NCBI GenBank assembly: GCA_035630195.1
Contig: DASQLD010000045.1
Location: 1-7,538 of the forward strand
From: DASQDN01 sp035630195
GTDB taxonomy: Bacteria > Acidobacteriota > Terriglobia > Bryobacterales > Bryobacteraceae
DNA length: 7,538 bases
Direction: 5' to 3'
In this document: positions 6,436 to 7,538 of the stretch, in pieces
Numbering within the stretch: position 1 is the first letter of the stretch
Layout of the letters: every line of letters begins with the position of its first letter
The notes under the pieces: model-generated
The model's input: only the letters and a program-made list of their open reading frames with translations
Told to the model about the DNA's origin: nothing
The model's database searches: none
Made by a program: the position numbers and the translations under genes

Positions 6436-6949
6436 ACCCTTCATACCGAGCGACGGCCAAAGATGGGACAACTATGTCGAATGGTCTGGCCTAAAGCAGC
6501 TCGAGGAGTTGGTGTCGCTTGATGCGCTACTTTGCCCGACCCTTCTGCGCGAGATTCGAGAAGAGTACTGGCCGTACATAGTGAACGAAGATTTCATGCT
6601 GTACTTCTTCACAGATTTTGACTTCTTGATGGAACGCGTTGCTCCGATTGAACGAAAGAATGTGCTGTGTGTGTATCGCAATCCGACGGCCCCTGCAGAC
6701 GACTCATTCGGAGACTTTAACTTTCTCGGATACGATCTTGTGGACAACGAATGTTCGATCAGTGCGCTTACGAACTGTGGCGGCTTCCCTGACGTGTTTG
6801 CCAACTCCGAGCTGTCGAATCGTGGATTGCTTACGGATTTCCATCGTGCGGTTGAAGTACAGCGGAACCTGCGCATACTGCACCCGGAGGAACGCCATGC
6901 GAATTGCCACCTATGGGCGATCTTACGTTTGGCCCCTAGACGTTTGTGA
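6410..6949 (+). CDS. Hypothetical protein, about 179 aa
   Basis: A soluble, acidic-to-neutral protein of unknown function. Recognisable stretches include LVSLDALLCPTLLREIREEY (35-54), a core LGYDLVD (106-112), SISALTNCGGFPDVFANSEL (116-135) and GLLTDFHRAVEVQRNL (139-154). It ends with PEERHANCHLWAILRL. The regular mix of helix and strand and the consistent codon use argue for a real gene. I recall similar uncharacterised proteins but cannot name a family. The ATG at 6410 is chosen because the upstream part of the open frame (6239-6409) lies under the 71-aa gene and reads as a shadow; a weak AAGAAG lies upstream. The gene overlaps its upstream neighbour by 26 bases and is 11 bases from the next, so the three form an operon-like group. 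Small unknown gene groups of this kind can be toxin/immunity or accessory genes, but nothing here shows that. Confidence 0.72.
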   Translation: MTPWFIATEPFIPSDGQRWDNYVEWSGLKQLEELVSLDALLCPTLLREIREEYWPYIVNEDFMLYFFTDFDFLMERVAPIERKNVLCVYRNPTAPADDSFGDFNFLGYDLVDNECSISALTNCGGFPDVFANSELSNRGLLTDFHRAVEVQRNLRILHPEERHANCHLWAILRLAPRRL

Positions 6950-6960
6950 AATCATAGATC

Positions 6961-7212
6961 ATGATGACCGACGAGGAACTGGAAGATCATTTAAATAAAC
7001 AAGGCTACAAGATCGGCTCTTCTGCCCTGAGTGACGACGGAATGATACTTCGGAACATCAATGGCACTTACATGTTCCGGCTCGACGCTGTTGATCTCGC
7101 GAGAGGCGCGGCAACGCTCGAAGAGATCGTGAAGCGTAATAAAGACGAAGCTTTCCCAGACGCCCCGGCTCATAGCCCATTGACGGACGAGGTAGATGAG
7201 GAAAGACGTTGA
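6961..7212 (+). CDS. Small acidic hypothetical protein, 83 aa
   Basis: No recognised family. The N-terminus is acidic and helical (MMTDEELEDHLNKQGYKIG), followed by a central beta-like stretch (ILRNINGTYMFRLDAVDL) and a helix (ATLEEIVKRN). The tail is disordered, charged and rich in Asp, Pro and Glu. There is no membrane segment or signal. Two successive ATG codons (6961, 6964) could serve as start, and no RBS stands out, so it probably depends on translation of the gene 11 bases upstream. A long open frame on the opposite strand (6991-7404) covers it, but the plus-strand reading is the more protein-like. It may be the partner of the 179-aa protein; that is inference from position only. Confidence 0.62.
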   Translation: MMTDEELEDHLNKQGYKIGSSALSDDGMILRNINGTYMFRLDAVDLARGAATLEEIVKRNKDEAFPDAPAHSPLTDEVDEERR

Positions 7213-7538
7213 GATCGTCTGCGGCAAGGACATAGTTGAGGGGATTGATTGAGTGATCACTGCCTTGGGGGTTCTCAATAGACGCGTAGTGTTGGCGGAG
7301 GGTTCTCGGCGTGGCTGCGGCTCTAAGCAAAGGTGACCTCCCCTCCACGTCATGAGTTCCATCCGGGATGAGCGCCGGGCGCCAACCCTCGAAACGAAAC
7401 TCATAGCCTGCGGCAGCGCTATCTGAGAGGGTCCGTTACGAAGGTGTTTACAGCTCAGATCCTTCCTGACGAGGTAGCGCAGGGCTTGACGGAATACGGC
7501 AGATGTCTACCCTCTGCGCGAGTGAACAGAGTATAGCG
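7213..7538. other. Terminal stretch without a supported gene
   Basis: No complete gene is convincing here. A plus-strand frame open from 7372 to TAG 7534-7536 ends with a protein-like piece (VTKVFTAQILPDEVAQGL) but has only a possible GTG start at 7444 and no RBS. An 18-codon frame (ATG 7196 to TGA) overlaps the end of the 83-aa gene. Minus-strand frames are open but read as low-complexity. A 10-base palindrome, AGTGATCACT, lies at 7252-7261. The piece may be eroded coding sequence or an intergenic region before a gene outside the window. Confidence 0.4.

Noticed and set aside
6472..6876. Minus-strand frame opposite the 179-aa gene
   Set aside because: Ser/Arg/Lys-rich shadow; the plus-strand reading has a much more natural composition.
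6991..7404. Minus-strand frames opposite the 83-aa gene and beyond
   Set aside because: No RBS, no recognisable domain, and mutually overlapping frames that all read as low-complexity.

Overview
The window looks like chromosomal DNA from a soil-type, moderately GC-rich bacterium. An Acidobacteriota (Solibacter/Bryobacter-like) origin is my inference. It rests on the style of the ECF sigma factor with its partner membrane protein and on a relic of an SBBP-type beta-propeller protein; no marker gene is present to prove it.

Bases 1-2449 (+ strand) are a nitrite/nitrate assimilation cluster. It holds the C-terminal part of the siroheme nitrite reductase large subunit NirB (cut by the window edge), the Rieske-type small subunit NirD (stop/start overlap with nirB), and an NNP-family nitrate/nitrite transporter (NarK/NasA). 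Together they would import nitrate or nitrite and reduce nitrite to ammonium with NAD(P)H. Bases 2446-3309 (- strand) encode a convergent gene for a protein with an N-terminal peptidoglycan-binding domain, a proline-rich linker and a beta-rich C-terminus. Its stop codon shares one CTAG palindrome with the transporter's stop.

Bases 3310-5022 hold no intact recognisable gene. They start with a short intergenic stretch and continue with a decayed SBBP (beta-propeller repeat) gene spread over three frames with one in-frame TGA. A tail of about 250 bases follows with no secure assignment. Bases 5023-6140 (+) encode an ECF sigma factor whose stop overlaps the start of a four-helix membrane protein, a likely regulator/partner pair.

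Bases 6195-7212 (+) hold three small, closely packed genes of unknown function (about 71, 179 and 83 aa). The first has an uncertain start or a frameshift. Bases 7213-7538 contain no gene I can support.

I see no CRISPR array, rRNA, tRNA, insertion sequence or attachment site. No clearly new multi-gene system is evident. The points most worth a second look are the relic propeller gene, the sigma/membrane pair and the unknown three-gene group.
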